Shown here in pieces: positions 25,689-33,752 of a stretch of 64,000 nt of DNA. The stretch is from Metabacillus arenae. Its GTDB lineage: Bacteria > Bacillota > Bacilli > Bacillales > Bacillaceae. The position numbers were made by a program, and so were the translations under genes. The stretch spans positions 1 to 64,000 of the forward strand of contig NZ_JACXAI010000002.1 of the NCBI RefSeq assembly GCF_014773385.1. Direction: 5' to 3'. Position 1 is the first letter of the stretch, and each line of letters starts with the position of its first letter. The notes below the pieces were generated by a model. That model searched no databases. It was not told the DNA's origin and saw only the letters and a program-made list of their open reading frames with translations.

Positions 25689-26006
25689 TTAATCTTTATT
25701 TATTGAAAACCAGTAGACTGAGTTTTCAATGTCAACTAGTTCAACCTTCCGATCGATAATAGGTTCACCATCGACCATTCGAGCTGTAATTCGCGGTCCA
25801 TTATCTAAATCAACTAGAACAATATGATAGGGAACCTGTGAAGTAAACATTTCTGGTGCAGTATAGATCGTTGTGAAGGAGTAAATTGTTCCTTTCCCAC
25901 TTGTTTTCTTTTCAATCAGATCACCGTTATGACAATTAGGACATGCATATTTTGGTTGAATAAACTTTTTGTCGCATTTTTCACATATAAGTAATGTAAT
26001 GTCCAT
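25689..26006 (-). CDS. OB-fold/zinc-ribbon thiolase partner (DUF35 family)
   Basis: Protein of 105 residues. The N-terminal zinc ribbon is CEKCDKKFIQPKYACPNCHNGDL (two CxxC knuckles), and a C-terminal OB-fold contains SGKGTIYSFTTIYTAPEMF and PYHIVLVDLDNGPRITARMV. DUF35 proteins form complexes with SCP-x-type thiolases or related acyl-CoA enzymes, as in archaeal HMG-CoA synthesis and the BbsA/BbsB pair of toluene degradation. It lies 2 bp after the thiolase gene, the usual partner arrangement, so a thiolase complex is likely. Confidence 0.9.
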   Translation of the reverse strand: MDITLLICEKCDKKFIQPKYACPNCHNGDLIEKKTSGKGTIYSFTTIYTAPEMFTSQVPYHIVLVDLDNGPRITARMVDGEPIIDRKVELVDIENSVYWFSINKD

Positions 26007-26008
26007 GT

Positions 26009-27145
26009 TTACACCCCGCTTCCTTCGAAAATATGGACCGTAGAGAATGCGCCTGTTCCTCCTAAATTTTGCGCAAGCCCTATTCTTACTCCCTCAACTT
26101 GATTGACAGCTGTTCTTCGAAGCTGACTGACAATTTGAACAATTTGCGATATGCCTGTCGCACCAATCGGATGTCCGCGTGATAGGAGTCCACCACTTGT
26201 GTTAACAGGAACTTTTCCTCCATGCTTCGTCAAACCTTGTTCGACTGCTTTCCACCCAGTTCCTTTTTCAAACAGTCCCAAGTCTTCAATAGCTAATATC
26301 TCAGTCATGGCAAAACAATCATGAAGTTCGACTACATCAATATCGTCTGGTCCAAGACCTGCTTCCTCATAGGCCTGGCGGGCAGATTCTTGAATAGCTT
26401 CTATACTTAATAAATCAGGAATATCCTGCATAAGCGGAGGTCCTGACGCCTGACCTGATGCAAGAACTTTTACTCCTGTATTACCCGCAGTAATAACAAC
26501 AGCTGCAGCACCGTCTGTAATTGGGGAACAGTGAAACAATCCCAGAGGTGATGTAATTGGACGTGCATGCATTATTTCATCGATGCTTGTTTCCTTTTGG
26601 AACTGGGCTTTCGGATTATGCATAGCATACTCCCGATTTTTAACAGCCACCATGGCCAGATGCTCTTCTTTTGCTCCGTATTCATACATATAACGATTGG
26701 CAACCACGCCGAAAAATCCCGGGAATGTAAGTCCAGAAATCCCTTCATTTGAATCATTATCCATAGCTGAATTAATAGCTTGAGTGACGAGATTCGTAGA
26801 AGCATGAGTCATCTTTTCAACCCCTGCAACCAACACCGTATCGTAAATACCAGCAGCGACCATATGATAAGCCTGACGAAAGGCAATTCCGCCGGAGGCA
26901 CAGGCTCCTTCCGTTTTTGTTGCTGGGATTGGACCTAGTCCTAATTCTTTAGCCAATATTGAGCCGATAATTTCTTGTCCGGCAAGTTGTCCGCCTAGAA
27001 AATTTCCTACATAAATGGCATCAACCTTTGGATTTCCTGCATCAATTAAGGCTTCTTTACAAGCTGAAATTGCGAGTGATTTTAAGGAAGCCTCATTCTT
27101 ACCAAATTTGGTCATTCCAAGTCCAATAACTGAAGCATTTCTCAT
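26009..27145 (-). CDS. SCP-x-type thiolase (acetyl-CoA acyltransferase-like)
   Basis: Thiolase-fold protein of 378 residues. The nucleophilic Cys lies in TEGACASGGIAF. Other conserved elements are VAGVEKMTH, VVELHDCFAMTEI, GGLLSRGHPIGATGISQI (catalytic His) and LAQNLGGTGAFS, in which the second Cys of classical thiolases is absent, as in the SCP-x/OB-dependent subgroup. It would cleave a beta-ketoacyl-CoA with CoA. The start at 27145 overlaps the CoA ligase stop (ATGA), ribosome binding site GGAGG. With the ligase and SDR in the same operon it forms a short thiolytic pathway. Confidence 0.9.
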   Translation of the reverse strand: MRNASVIGLGMTKFGKNEASLKSLAISACKEALIDAGNPKVDAIYVGNFLGGQLAGQEIIGSILAKELGLGPIPATKTEGACASGGIAFRQAYHMVAAGIYDTVLVAGVEKMTHASTNLVTQAINSAMDNDSNEGISGLTFPGFFGVVANRYMYEYGAKEEHLAMVAVKNREYAMHNPKAQFQKETSIDEIMHARPITSPLGLFHCSPITDGAAAVVITAGNTGVKVLASGQASGPPLMQDIPDLLSIEAIQESARQAYEEAGLGPDDIDVVELHDCFAMTEILAIEDLGLFEKGTGWKAVEQGLTKHGGKVPVNTSGGLLSRGHPIGATGISQIVQIVSQLRRTAVNQVEGVRIGLAQNLGGTGAFSTVHIFEGSGV

Positions 27146-28623
27146 ACCGTTTTCCTCCAATATGATTCTCGAATTTCTTTTCGCATTATTTTTCCGTAAG
27201 AACTTTTTGGCAGACGATCAACAATATAAATTTGCTTCGGCTTTTTAAAACTAGCAAGATGTTCTTTACACAAGTCAATGAGTTCCTGCACTGTCACATG
27301 CTCTTCATCGCGAAGCACAACATGTGCACAAACTGATTCCCCCCACTTTTCATCAGGGACACCAAATACGCATGTTTCTTTTACAGCGGGATGTAAATTT
27401 AATACTTCCTCTACTTCGCGTGGGTACGTATTGGCCCCGCCGCTAATAATGACATCTTTTTTTCGATCCACAATGTGGAGAAAGCCGTTTTCATCTGCCC
27501 ACCCAAGATCACCAGTATGTAACCAACCATTTTTAATTGCATCAGCAGTTGCCTCTTCATTATTCCAATAACCCTTCATGACCAATGATCCACGGCAAAT
27601 AATTTCACCAATATTTCCAGATGAAACTTCCTTACCGTGATCATCTACGATTTTAACCTCAACAAAAGGTCCAGGCGCACCGCAAGAAGCGAGTCTTTTC
27701 CCTAGTTCGTGTCTTGGCATCGCAGTAATTGTCATTGGTGCTTCAATCTGCCCAAATGTTTCCACAATTTTAGGTCCCAGAATATCAAGTGCCAATTTTA
27801 TTTTTTCCGAGGCCATTGGAGCTCCTGCCATATTAATTGTTTTCAATGAACTAAGATCACGCGATGGTAAGCTTTCTTCGTGAATCATTAGATTAACCAT
27901 GGTCGGAACGAGGAAAAATGTTGTAATTCGTTCTTTTTCGATAGATTCTAGAAAATATTCAGGTTCGAATTTATTAAAAATCACTTGTTTAATCCCTAAT
28001 AATAACGCGCTATGTGCAAGGAAATTTGATCCATGTGTTAGTGGCGCTGCATGGCCAACCACATCTTCTTGAGTCATATCGCATGTGGTGATCAAAGCAA
28101 GTGAACTTGATATAAAATTACGGTGCGACAACATCGCTCCTTTTGGCCTTCCAGTAGTACCAGAGGTGTACATAATCGCATATACATCATTCTCTTGAAC
28201 CTCTATCTTCGGTTCGCTATTTGGAAACGAAGCAATCCAAGCTTCGTACTCATTTCCTACTTTTACAACAGGAATCTTACAGTTAACATGTTCAATTAAA
28301 TAGTCTTCTCCAATTAATATGCTTGCTCCCGAGTCCTCCAAAGCATATTGATGTTCTTTTGGGTGTAGTCGATAATTTAACGGTACTTTGATAAGTCCTG
28401 CAATCGCAATCGCTACATCTAATTCAATATGCTCCATTCGGTTCGACATTAGAATGGCTACACGGTCTCCTTTGGATAAACGTTGTGAAATTAAAGCGTT
28501 GGCTAAACGCAATGAACGTTCTTTTAATTGAGAAAATGTATAAGCCTTGGATCCATCCAATAAAGCTTGTTCATTTGTCCTCTTATTAAACGTTTTCAAA
28601 TAGACTTTGCCCAATGTCTCCAA
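27142..28623 (-). CDS. Acyl-CoA synthetase (AMP-forming)
   Basis: ANL-superfamily ligase of 493 residues. The P-loop is IMYTSGTTGRPKGAMLSHRN (about 150-170); FGQIEAPMTIT is the A4/A5 region; the hinge is TGDLGWADENGFLHIVDRKKD, then SGGANTYPREVEEVL, and the catalytic Lys is in KSSYGKIMRKEIR. It activates a carboxylic acid to its CoA thioester via an acyl-adenylate. Substrate cannot be fixed; similarity is to the short/medium-chain and cyclohexane-carboxylate type ligases. TTG start with AAAGGAGATT upstream. It sits directly before the thiolase gene, so its product is probably fed to that enzyme after oxidation. Confidence 0.9.
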   Translation of the reverse strand: METLGKVYLKTFNKRTNEQALLDGSKAYTFSQLKERSLRLANALISQRLSKGDRVAILMSNRMEHIELDVAIAIAGLIKVPLNYRLHPKEHQYALEDSGASILIGEDYLIEHVNCKIPVVKVGNEYEAWIASFPNSEPKIEVQENDVYAIMYTSGTTGRPKGAMLSHRNFISSSLALITTCDMTQEDVVGHAAPLTHGSNFLAHSALLLGIKQVIFNKFEPEYFLESIEKERITTFFLVPTMVNLMIHEESLPSRDLSSLKTINMAGAPMASEKIKLALDILGPKIVETFGQIEAPMTITAMPRHELGKRLASCGAPGPFVEVKIVDDHGKEVSSGNIGEIICRGSLVMKGYWNNEEATADAIKNGWLHTGDLGWADENGFLHIVDRKKDVIISGGANTYPREVEEVLNLHPAVKETCVFGVPDEKWGESVCAHVVLRDEEHVTVQELIDLCKEHLASFKKPKQIYIVDRLPKSSYGKIMRKEIRESYWRKTV

Positions 28624-28625
28624 TT

Positions 28626-29111
28626 TTATGAATCTCCTTTCTTAAAAGTAATGGTTTGAAATCCTAACTGTTGTTTAAATGTACGAACGGCCTCAATGCC
28701 TTTTCCAACTTGAATGGTGAACTCAACTGTAATTAATGTTGGATTGTTGCCAGGGAAAATATGACCTCCAAAAATGTTTCCCTGATCATCACCAAATAAA
28801 GCATGTAAATGGAAATCGGTCATTCCATCTTCATTTTTGCACAAAAATCCCGAGCCTTTTACAAGCTCGATCGGTCCATTCTCAATGATTAAATCACTAT
28901 AAGTCAATTTTCCGTTTTCGTCTTTTATTAGGTACACATATCCTGCTTGAGAAAGAGAACCGATGCAGGTTACAACTCCCGAGTGAACATCGTATTTCTT
29001 ATATTCTTTCATAATCCCTTCCATAATGTCAGAACCTTCCGTTAATGCCCCAAAGATAATCCCGTTCTTTTCATCATATATAGAGTGGTTTTGAACTTTT
29101 TCGCTGATCAC
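28626..29111 (-). CDS. PCC/PPC-domain (DUF296) protein
   Basis: Protein of about 161 residues with a PCC (plants and prokaryotes conserved) fold: VHSGVVTCIGSLSQAGYVYLI, then FHLHALFGDDQGNIFGGHIFPGN, the metal-type His-x-His signature, and a final VEFTIQ strand. In plants this fold is joined to AT-hooks and binds DNA; standalone bacterial members are trimers of unknown role. It lacks any DNA-binding appendage. Start GTG at 29111 follows AAAGGAGGG. Its place between a dehydrogenase and a CoA ligase suggests a metabolic role, perhaps binding or processing the pathway substrate. Inference only. Confidence 0.75.
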   Translation of the reverse strand: MISEKVQNHSIYDEKNGIIFGALTEGSDIMEGIMKEYKKYDVHSGVVTCIGSLSQAGYVYLIKDENGKLTYSDLIIENGPIELVKGSGFLCKNEDGMTDFHLHALFGDDQGNIFGGHIFPGNNPTLITVEFTIQVGKGIEAVRTFKQQLGFQTITFKKGDS

Positions 29112-29127
29112 TTCTAGCCCTCCTTTG

Positions 29128-29913
29128 TTACCCAATTGCCAGTCCTCCACACACTTTAATAACTTGACCTGTTACATAATTTGAAGCAGGGGAAGCAAGA
29201 TAGACAACTGCTTCAGCAATATCCTCGGCAGATCCCATTCGTTTGATTGGTTGATTATCTAATGGATAATTTAAACTTTTCGTCATCTCTGACTCTACAG
29301 CTCCCGGAGCTACACTATTACAAGTAATCCCATGTTTGCCTACTTCTTTTGCCACCCATTTACTAAAAGCAATGACACCCCCTTTTGAAGCAGCATAAGC
29401 AGGACCAGAGCGGCCTGATTCAGCTCCTTCATGATTAGAAGTTGGTCCACCCATAATACCGGCAATGGAACTAACGTTTACGATTTTCCCATAACCTTGG
29501 TTAATCATATGAGGGTGGATTGCCAGTTGGGTGAACAAAAATGTTCCTCCAAGATTTGTATCTAAATCCCTAGACCAATCATCATCAGTCATATTATCTA
29601 ATCCAATTCGGCCGCAAGTACCAGCGTTATTTACAACAATATCAATCCTCCCCCATTTGTTAGCGCTTTCATCAATGACTAGTTGAACTTCTTCTCTTTT
29701 TCGGATATCAATCTGGTAGGAAGCTGTTTCACTATTAGGAAAATCGTTGTTGATCTTATTAATAATCTCCTCGGCAGATAATAAATCGACGATAACAACA
29801 TTTGCTCCATTTCGAGCAAGGGCATATGCACACGCTGCTCCAATTCCGCGGGCAGCTCCTGTTACAATCGCTGCTTGCCCAGTCAAATCATGGTTTTTAC
29901 TTAATTCCAACAT
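29128..29913 (-). CDS. Short-chain dehydrogenase/reductase (SDR)
   Basis: Classical SDR of 261 residues. Cofactor loop TGAARGIGAA (about 19-28); an Asp after strand 2 (VVIVDLLS) favours NAD(H); NNAG motif VVNNAGTCGR; catalytic Ser in VNVSSIAG; active site YAASKGG; ends in SNYVTGQVIKVCGGL. It probably oxidises a hydroxyl group on the imported acid or its CoA ester to the keto form that the thiolase cleaves. It is the first gene after the sigma-54 promoter, with about 150 nt of leader, and the next gene starts 16 bp after its stop. Confidence 0.92.
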   Translation of the reverse strand: MLELSKNHDLTGQAAIVTGAARGIGAACAYALARNGANVVIVDLLSAEEIINKINNDFPNSETASYQIDIRKREEVQLVIDESANKWGRIDIVVNNAGTCGRIGLDNMTDDDWSRDLDTNLGGTFLFTQLAIHPHMINQGYGKIVNVSSIAGIMGGPTSNHEGAESGRSGPAYAASKGGVIAFSKWVAKEVGKHGITCNSVAPGAVESEMTKSLNYPLDNQPIKRMGSAEDIAEAVVYLASPASNYVTGQVIKVCGGLAIG

Positions 29914-30073
29914 AAACCTTCACCTCTTCTTTTAATTTTTTAAGCAGTTAAACTTCTTTTATTGAACCTTTTAAGCATTAATGAATAACAATTTCATTTA
30001 CAACCATTCCTAATCGAAAAAATTCCCTCTTTATAATGATGATCATTCTTCCTTAGCTTGCTTGATTTACTTG

Positions 30074-30091
30074 ATGCAATTTACGTGCCAA
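30074..30091 (-). promoter_or_regulatory. Sigma-54 (-24/-12) promoter of the SDR-thiolase-TRAP operon
   Basis: Minus strand reads TTGGCACGTAAATTGCAT: the GG of TTGGCAC and the GC of TTGCA have the standard spacing of sigma-54 promoters, and the match to the consensus is essentially complete. The transcription start would be near 30062. No other gene of this orientation lies between it and the SDR gene. Confidence 0.88.
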
Positions 30092-30173
30092 CTATGGAAG
30101 GACAGGATTTTTCCAAAACATTTAACATTATATGATCGGCCAATTAATTTTTCAATTAAAATAGCATAAATAC

Positions 30174-30211
30174 TATGGCAAAAACGCTATAATAATTGCG
30201 TTTTTGCCATA
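30174..30211. promoter_or_regulatory. Upstream activator site 1 (inverted repeat) for the sigma-54 activator
   Basis: Perfect 14-bp inverted repeat TATGGCAAAAACGC ... GCGTTTTTGCCATA with a 10-bp spacer. It is centred about 105 bp upstream of the -24 element, the usual distance for an enhancer-binding protein site. A related repeat lies next to the activator gene. Confidence 0.75.
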
Positions 30212-30478
30212 AAAATTTATAGTAAACAGAAATTTAAGATTGAATAAAATAGATACCTTCATTGCCTTCTACTAATTTGTAAGCCTGGTCAGCCTTTCAT
30301 TAGTCATTGGTTACCCATTTATATCAATGACTTGTTTTTATAAGCAGTTTTAATGGAGAGTTTAACTTTATTACATTTATTGGTGTCGACCTTCTAGTTT
30401 CTTTAGATTTTTGAGCATGTTTTGTACAAACGGAGTATATTTCTAATCAGTAATAATCATTTGAAATTGCATTAATAC

Positions 30479-30516
30479 TATGGCAAAATTGCTATACATA
30501 TCGCAATTTAACGATA
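30479..30516. promoter_or_regulatory. Upstream activator site 2, next to the activator gene
   Basis: TATGGCAAAATTGC followed, after a 10-bp spacer, by GCAATTTAACGATA: same half-site length and spacing as site 1, with 11 of 14 symmetric positions. The flanks also match site 1 (TACTATGGCAAAA..GCTATA). Lying 26-63 bp before the activator start codon, it suggests autoregulation. Confidence 0.65.
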
Positions 30517-30541
30517 AGGATAATAAAGGAGATTAATAGAA

Positions 30542-31975
30542 ATGGAGAATATCCATGACAATGCGAAGAAAATTTTTAATAAAAATTATGATTCAGAGTT
30601 TTTACTTCGTAAGCTGATAGGCAGTTCATATGACGGCATTACCATTACGGATCCAGCTGGACGTACTATTTGGTATAATGATTCTTTTTTAAGAATGTCT
30701 GGCTTACTTCCTTCTCAGCTGGATAATTACACAATATTTGAAATTGTTGAAAAAGGTTGGTTGAAAGATTCTGCCTCCATGGAATCTATTACGAAAAATG
30801 TAACCGTTACCAAATCGGTGACATACCCTACTGGAGTCGAGGCATTGATTTCAGCTACACCAATTTTTGACGATGAAGGGAAATTGCTTTATACCCTTGG
30901 AAATGTGCGGGATTTAACAGAACTTAATAACCTAAAGCATCAATTGGATGAAACCACTGCGCTTACAGAAGGGTATAGGCAGACATTGCAAGAGGTACAG
31001 CTGACAAGCGTTGATGGTAATCAAATTATCTATCGCAGCACAATCATGGAAAAAATCATTTCACTTGCTCACAAGTTCTCTGTAGTCGATACGCCTATAT
31101 TAATTTTAGGAGAATCAGGAGTAGGTAAAGACGTTTTGGCCAATTACATTCATTTCATAAGTGATCGAAAGGATAAAGGTCCTTTTGTTAAAATCAATTG
31201 TGGAGCGATACCCGAGCATTTGTTAGAATCAGAACTTTTTGGATACGAAGCTGGCTCCTTTACTGGAGCAGGACGCCAAGGTAAAGTTGGGCTGTTTGAA
31301 GTGGCTCATAATGGGACGATTTTTTTAGATGAAGTTGGGGAAATGCCGTTATCTTTACAAGTAAAATTATTAGGTGTTTTACAAGATATGAAGATCCAGC
31401 GTGTGGGCGGAACGAAGCAAATACCAATTGATGTTAGGATAATTGCTGCAACAAATGCTAATTTAGAGAAAATGATAAATGAAAAACAATTCCGAAGTGA
31501 TCTCTATTTTCGATTAAATGTGTTGTCTCTCAATATTCCCCCTCTCCGTGAGAGACAAGAGGATGTGTTTGTTCTTTTAATCCATTTTCTAAAAATGTTT
31601 AATCGGAAACATAATATGAATAGGTCTTTCTCTTCTTCCACAATCGATTTACTACTTTCTTATCAATGGCCGGGGAATATACGTGAATTAAAAAATGCCG
31701 TCGAACAGCTTATTGTTATATCAGACACAGATATCGTAGATGACTCCATGGTTCCAACCAATATACGCAATGCGAGGACAGAGGTACAAGATATCAAAGC
31801 AGAGTTCATTCCCTCAGCAGTACCTGAATTAACTTTAAAAGAAATGACTGGCCAATATGAAAAAAAGGTTCTTGCCTATTTTTTGGAAAACTATAGACCG
31901 ATGAAGCGTTGCGCAGATGCGCTTGGAATTGATTACACTACTTTAGCTAGAAAGAAAAAGAGGTATAAGCTTTGA
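30542..31975 (+). CDS. PAS-domain sigma-54-dependent activator
   Basis: Enhancer-binding protein of 477 residues. N-terminal PAS domain (about 20-135: YDGITITDPAGRTIWYNDSF) for signal sensing, short coiled linker, then the AAA+ domain (about 160-395) with Walker A GESGVGKD, the sigma-54 contact loop GSFTGA (an A-to-S variant of GAFTGA, common in Firmicutes), Walker B GTIFLDEVGEMPL, and RSDLYFRLNVL. A C-terminal Fis-type helix-turn-helix (MKRCADALGIDYTTLARKKKRY) binds DNA. It should activate the divergent operon from its -24/-12 promoter when the PAS domain detects the substrate or a cofactor. Ribosome binding site AAAGGAG. It stands alone and its stop is followed by a shared terminator. Confidence 0.93.
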   Translation: MENIHDNAKKIFNKNYDSEFLLRKLIGSSYDGITITDPAGRTIWYNDSFLRMSGLLPSQLDNYTIFEIVEKGWLKDSASMESITKNVTVTKSVTYPTGVEALISATPIFDDEGKLLYTLGNVRDLTELNNLKHQLDETTALTEGYRQTLQEVQLTSVDGNQIIYRSTIMEKIISLAHKFSVVDTPILILGESGVGKDVLANYIHFISDRKDKGPFVKINCGAIPEHLLESELFGYEAGSFTGAGRQGKVGLFEVAHNGTIFLDEVGEMPLSLQVKLLGVLQDMKIQRVGGTKQIPIDVRIIAATNANLEKMINEKQFRSDLYFRLNVLSLNIPPLRERQEDVFVLLIHFLKMFNRKHNMNRSFSSSTIDLLLSYQWPGNIRELKNAVEQLIVISDTDIVDDSMVPTNIRNARTEVQDIKAEFIPSAVPELTLKEMTGQYEKKVLAYFLENYRPMKRCADALGIDYTTLARKKKRYKL

Positions 31976-32085
31976 TTACTTTTAACTGAGATTCTTAAAA
32001 AGTCACACAGTCCGGTATAAATCTATTAAAAGTCGTGTCAACCCCCTTCCTTATTCTGGTTGTTCAACACTTAATTTAGGTTAAT

Positions 32086-32121
32086 AAGACGCCTGAATGA
32101 ATGTTTTCAGACGTCTTTATC
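32086..32121. terminator. Bidirectional terminator between convergent genes
   Basis: AAGACG(C)CTGA pairs with TCAGACGTCTT and T/A runs flank both sides. It serves the activator (plus) and the Ntn-hydrolase-like gene (minus). Confidence 0.7.
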
Positions 32122-32124
32122 CTA

Positions 32125-33675
32125 TTAAGGAGTAGTTTCATTAATATAATGAGTTTTCATTGTCTTAATGATATCTTTTTGCCAGGCAGCCATTTCTGCT
32201 TTTAATGTTTCATGATCACGATCACCATTTCTCAAATCTTCAATAAAGGAATCATATTGATCAAAGGCCCAATTTTCGATCCCAAACGTATATTCCTGAA
32301 TTCCACCTTCGCCATAATATTTTCCGCCAGTTAATGCTTGGATATCAATTTCATGAATTTCATTTCTTCCACAGCTGTAGCCGCAGGCTTCATCATTTGT
32401 ATAATGATACACTTGCTTTCTTTTTTCATTGATCTTTTGATACATATCATTAAGCTCTATAGGAGGTTTACCCGCATAAGGAAAAAGAGGAACAAATATA
32501 CTAACCGTCGGTTCACCTAATGCTACCCACATGGTGGTAAGTTTCCCGTCATACGGATCATCGATTTTGCTTCCCGTGAGAACAACCCCGAATGTGGAGA
32601 CAAAACGGTTAAGGTGATATCCAGTCGATTTATTTTGACTAGGGAGATCGCCAATATTTTTTGATAAGCTTTCAATATCATATTTTGTTCCTAATGCATG
32701 AGAGCCAACATTTTTTTGGATAAAATATCGATAATCCTTTTTAAATGGGTCATCCATCCTTATCCCTGCACGCGTATGTCGCATAACTGCGCTTGAGGAA
32801 TATTCCCAATCATGAATACCATCTGGCGTATTTCCGTTATTAACCACTTCATTATTAATGACTTCAGTTTTTTGATTATCAACAAAATACGGAAATCCAT
32901 TTGGTTTTTGCCAATCTACTTTACTAAAATTTGTTCGCCAATCAAAACCACTGTAATCTCCATCATAAGGATTTTCAATATCTTTGTCGTCATCATGTTT
33001 ATCGGCAAAATCTCCGTTTGCATTTTGAGCATATTCTTTCGTTACATTGTCTCTTGTAAAGCTGTCTCCATCTATTTCAAAAGTGGCTGCATTTCCCCAT
33101 CTGTCAAAAACTGAGATAATGGTAGAGGTGTTTCTTGCACTGCTTTGATTAAATCCTCCGCCTTCATTTGTGTCACGAAGAATCTGCTCCACTTCATCAA
33201 TATGCTCTGCACGTGATAGGATGAGATGATTTAGATAACCGCCTGTCATTCCCTTTTCAAGATCCTGTGAAATGGGAAAACCATTTTCTTGGGCAAAGCT
33301 CGAAGTAAGCGAGTGACCTGCTACTTGAACAAGACCAAGGCCTTTATCGTTTGCTCCAGCCCAAGGAACTTGCGTACTCGTGATAGGATCGATCCCTGAA
33401 CTCCCTTTCGCGGTCACTCCCATATAATTAAACCGTGATTTGTATCGATCACCTGTACCAAAACTCGTTTGATCAGCTTCATAGTAATAAGGAATGACCT
33501 TCCATCCATCTGGCGTTGACCAATGATCCCGATTTTTCCATGCTACCGGACGCCCATCAATTGTTGAATCACCTGTTGAAATAGCAGAACTTGATGCAAA
33601 TCCTTTATGGTATGGAAACAAAACAAATATGAGCAGAAAACAGATTCCGATAGATTTCAATTTTTTCTCCATCAT
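32125..33675 (-). CDS. Secreted Ntn-hydrolase-like protein (C45/C69-like)
   Basis: Protein of 516 residues with a Sec signal peptide (about 1-27, hydrophobic core then GFASSS). The mature N terminus SSAISTGDSTIDGRPVAWKNRDHW parallels the start of C45 acyltransferase and C69 dipeptidase-type Ntn hydrolases (small residue, T-x-DG-x-x-x-x-x-N-x-D), and AATFEIDGDSF fits a later strand. Those enzymes use an N-terminal Cys freed by processing; here only Ser/Thr are available, so the nucleophile would be unusual or activity lost. A CGYSCGRNE segment near residue 435 could form a disulfide. It may act on extracellular amide compounds related to the neighbouring peptide operon. Superfamily assignment is tentative. 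Confidence 0.55.
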   Translation of the reverse strand: MMEKKLKSIGICFLLIFVLFPYHKGFASSSAISTGDSTIDGRPVAWKNRDHWSTPDGWKVIPYYYEADQTSFGTGDRYKSRFNYMGVTAKGSSGIDPITSTQVPWAGANDKGLGLVQVAGHSLTSSFAQENGFPISQDLEKGMTGGYLNHLILSRAEHIDEVEQILRDTNEGGGFNQSSARNTSTIISVFDRWGNAATFEIDGDSFTRDNVTKEYAQNANGDFADKHDDDKDIENPYDGDYSGFDWRTNFSKVDWQKPNGFPYFVDNQKTEVINNEVVNNGNTPDGIHDWEYSSSAVMRHTRAGIRMDDPFKKDYRYFIQKNVGSHALGTKYDIESLSKNIGDLPSQNKSTGYHLNRFVSTFGVVLTGSKIDDPYDGKLTTMWVALGEPTVSIFVPLFPYAGKPPIELNDMYQKINEKRKQVYHYTNDEACGYSCGRNEIHEIDIQALTGGKYYGEGGIQEYTFGIENWAFDQYDSFIEDLRNGDRDHETLKAEMAAWQKDIIKTMKTHYINETTP

Positions 33676-33752
33676 AATCCTCCCTTTTTAATCACACTCT
33701 CGTTATGCAGCTCCAATTGGCCTATTACCTATTTCGCTATCGCATACAGACA

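Larger units (their letters stand above)
29914..30541. other. Regulatory intergenic region of the sigma-54 island
   Basis: 628 bp between divergent SDR and activator genes. It contains the -24/-12 promoter, two activator sites, and AT-rich DNA between them (30212-30478) with no supported coding frame. Confidence 0.6.
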
